Origin: Chloroflexota bacterium
GTDB taxonomy: Bacteria > Chloroflexota > Dehalococcoidia > GIF9 > UBA5629
Direction: 5' to 3'
DNA: 5,521 bases
Assembly: GCA_026389655.1 (NCBI GenBank)
Contig: JAPLHL010000097.1
Coordinates: 1-5,521 of the forward strand
Position 1 is the stretch's first letter. Every line of letters begins with the position of its first letter. The notes under the pieces are model-generated. The model saw only the letters and a program-made list of their open reading frames with translations. It searched no databases and was not told the origin of the DNA. Of this stretch, positions 4,918 to 5,521 are shown piece by piece. Both the position numbers and the translations under genes were made by a program.

Positions 4918-4922
4918 GTAGG

Positions 4923-5465
4923 ATGAAACCGATTGGCCCCTTAATGATAGAGCATAGGCTGATAGAACGGATGGCTGCGCTGCTGCGCGCAGAAATCAAG
5001 AAAATGGATGAGAGCAATAAGCCGGATGTTGGGTTCCTAATGATTGCCGTCGATTTTATGCGTACGTATGCCGACCGGGTGCATCATGGAAAAGAGGAAG
5101 ACATACTGTTTAGGGCGCTGGCTACCAAAAAGCTTGAACCCGAACACGCTAAAATCATGAATGAGCTTATCGAGGAACACATAAGCGCACGCAAGTTGGT
5201 AACCGCACTGCTGGCAGCCAGGGAAAAATATATTAGTGGGGACAGGCAGTCTCTTAAAGAAATCACGTTGCTATTGGAAACGATAGGCAATTTCTACCCG
5301 GTCCATATAGAAAAGGAAGATAAACATTTTTTCTATCCCTGCCTCGATTACTTCAGCAAGGAAGAGCAGGATGATATGCTAAAGGAATTCTGGGAATTCG
5401 ACAGGAAAGTAATTCACGAGAAATACCAGAAGGTTATAGAAGGGCAGGAACAAAGGAAAGCCTGA
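4923..5465 (+). CDS. Hemerythrin (HHE cation-binding) domain protein
   Basis: The 180-residue product is a four-helix-bundle hemerythrin-like protein that should hold a non-haem di-iron centre in the cytoplasm. Candidate iron ligands in order are His11 (LMIEHRLIERM), His54/His55 with Glu58/Glu59 (ADRVHHGKEEDILF, 51-63), His86 (LIEEHISAR, 82-90), and His128 with Glu132 and His135 (YPVHIEKEDKHFFYP, 125-139). These helices are spaced as in the HHE family. The remaining C-terminal part (about 146-180, 'EEQDDMLKEFWEFD...IHEKYQKV') is a long charged helix. Such proteins bind or sense oxygen or iron; this one has no fused signalling domain, so storage, scavenging or detoxification of O2 is a reasonable but unproven role in an anaerobe. 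It is complete and follows the small membrane protein gene. Confidence 0.88.
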   Translation: MKPIGPLMIEHRLIERMAALLRAEIKKMDESNKPDVGFLMIAVDFMRTYADRVHHGKEEDILFRALATKKLEPEHAKIMNELIEEHISARKLVTALLAAREKYISGDRQSLKEITLLLETIGNFYPVHIEKEDKHFFYPCLDYFSKEEQDDMLKEFWEFDRKVIHEKYQKVIEGQEQRKA

Positions 5466-5521
5466 CCTGGTGTTTCAAGCAATGAGGACGGCGTTAGTGC
5501 TATTTCCGGTCCCTGTTAAGC

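Noticed and set aside
4914..4922. GTG start for the hemerythrin protein
   Set aside because: The GTG is part of the GAGGTGA ribosome binding site of the ATG at 4923.
5482..5521. Possible start of another gene at the right edge (MRTALVLFP...)
   Set aside because: Only 13 codons are present, there is no clear ribosome binding site, and no family is recognisable.
1..5521. A defence system, CRISPR array, mobile element or RNA gene
   Set aside because: No spaced repeats, transposase, integrase, tRNA-like cloverleaf or rRNA sequence was seen; the genes are ordinary metabolic, redox and membrane functions.

Overview
The window (5521 bp, roughly half GC) looks like part of a chromosome from an uncultivated anaerobic bacterium, most plausibly a Chloroflexota member of the Dehalococcoidia type. 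This is an inference. It rests on an EFR1-type flavodoxin/ferredoxin protein, a lipoprotein carrying the 'ITSFxVxPSSITAGQ..LxWNVTGA' Ig-like repeat that I associate with that group, and a hemerythrin-domain protein of a matching kind. No phage, transposon, integron, CRISPR, tRNA or rRNA feature is visible. The longest gene-free stretch is about 200 bp (1454-1650).

Layout. (1) 1-891, minus strand: a two-gene cluster of a YkgJ-like cysteine-cluster protein (891->523) followed by an EFR1 flavodoxin (464->1, running off the window). (2) 1016-1453, plus strand: a PaaI-like hotdog thioesterase, divergent from the first cluster. (3) 1651-2505, plus strand: a lipoprotein with an Ig-like domain and an OB-like C-terminal region, preceded by a promoter whose -10 lies in a perfect 12-bp palindrome. 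(4) 3244->2558, minus strand: a three-helix membrane protein whose cytosolic or extracytosolic domain looks like a zinc metallopeptidase with a broken HExxH motif (RELAH). (5) 3390-4178, plus strand: an enoyl-CoA hydratase/isomerase of the PaaG-like type, divergent from (4). The 145-bp gap between them holds two good sigma-70-type promoters and a 14-bp inverted repeat. (6) 4522->4179, minus strand: the remnant of an alpha/beta hydrolase with a large internal deletion and a frame change. (7) 4625-4825, plus strand: a small two-helix membrane protein. (8) 4923-5465, plus strand: a hemerythrin-domain protein.

How the genes fit together. Two genes act on CoA thioesters (hotdog thioesterase, enoyl-CoA isomerase/hydratase), two concern redox or metal chemistry (EFR1 flavodoxin, YkgJ-like protein), and one probably binds oxygen or senses iron/oxygen (hemerythrin). 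They sit mostly as single transcription units with their own promoters, so this reads as an ordinary mosaic of metabolic and housekeeping genes and not as one dedicated system. The points most worth following up are the divergent control region at 3245-3389, the degenerate peptidase motif, the hydrolase deletion scar, and the palindromic promoter of the lipoprotein gene.
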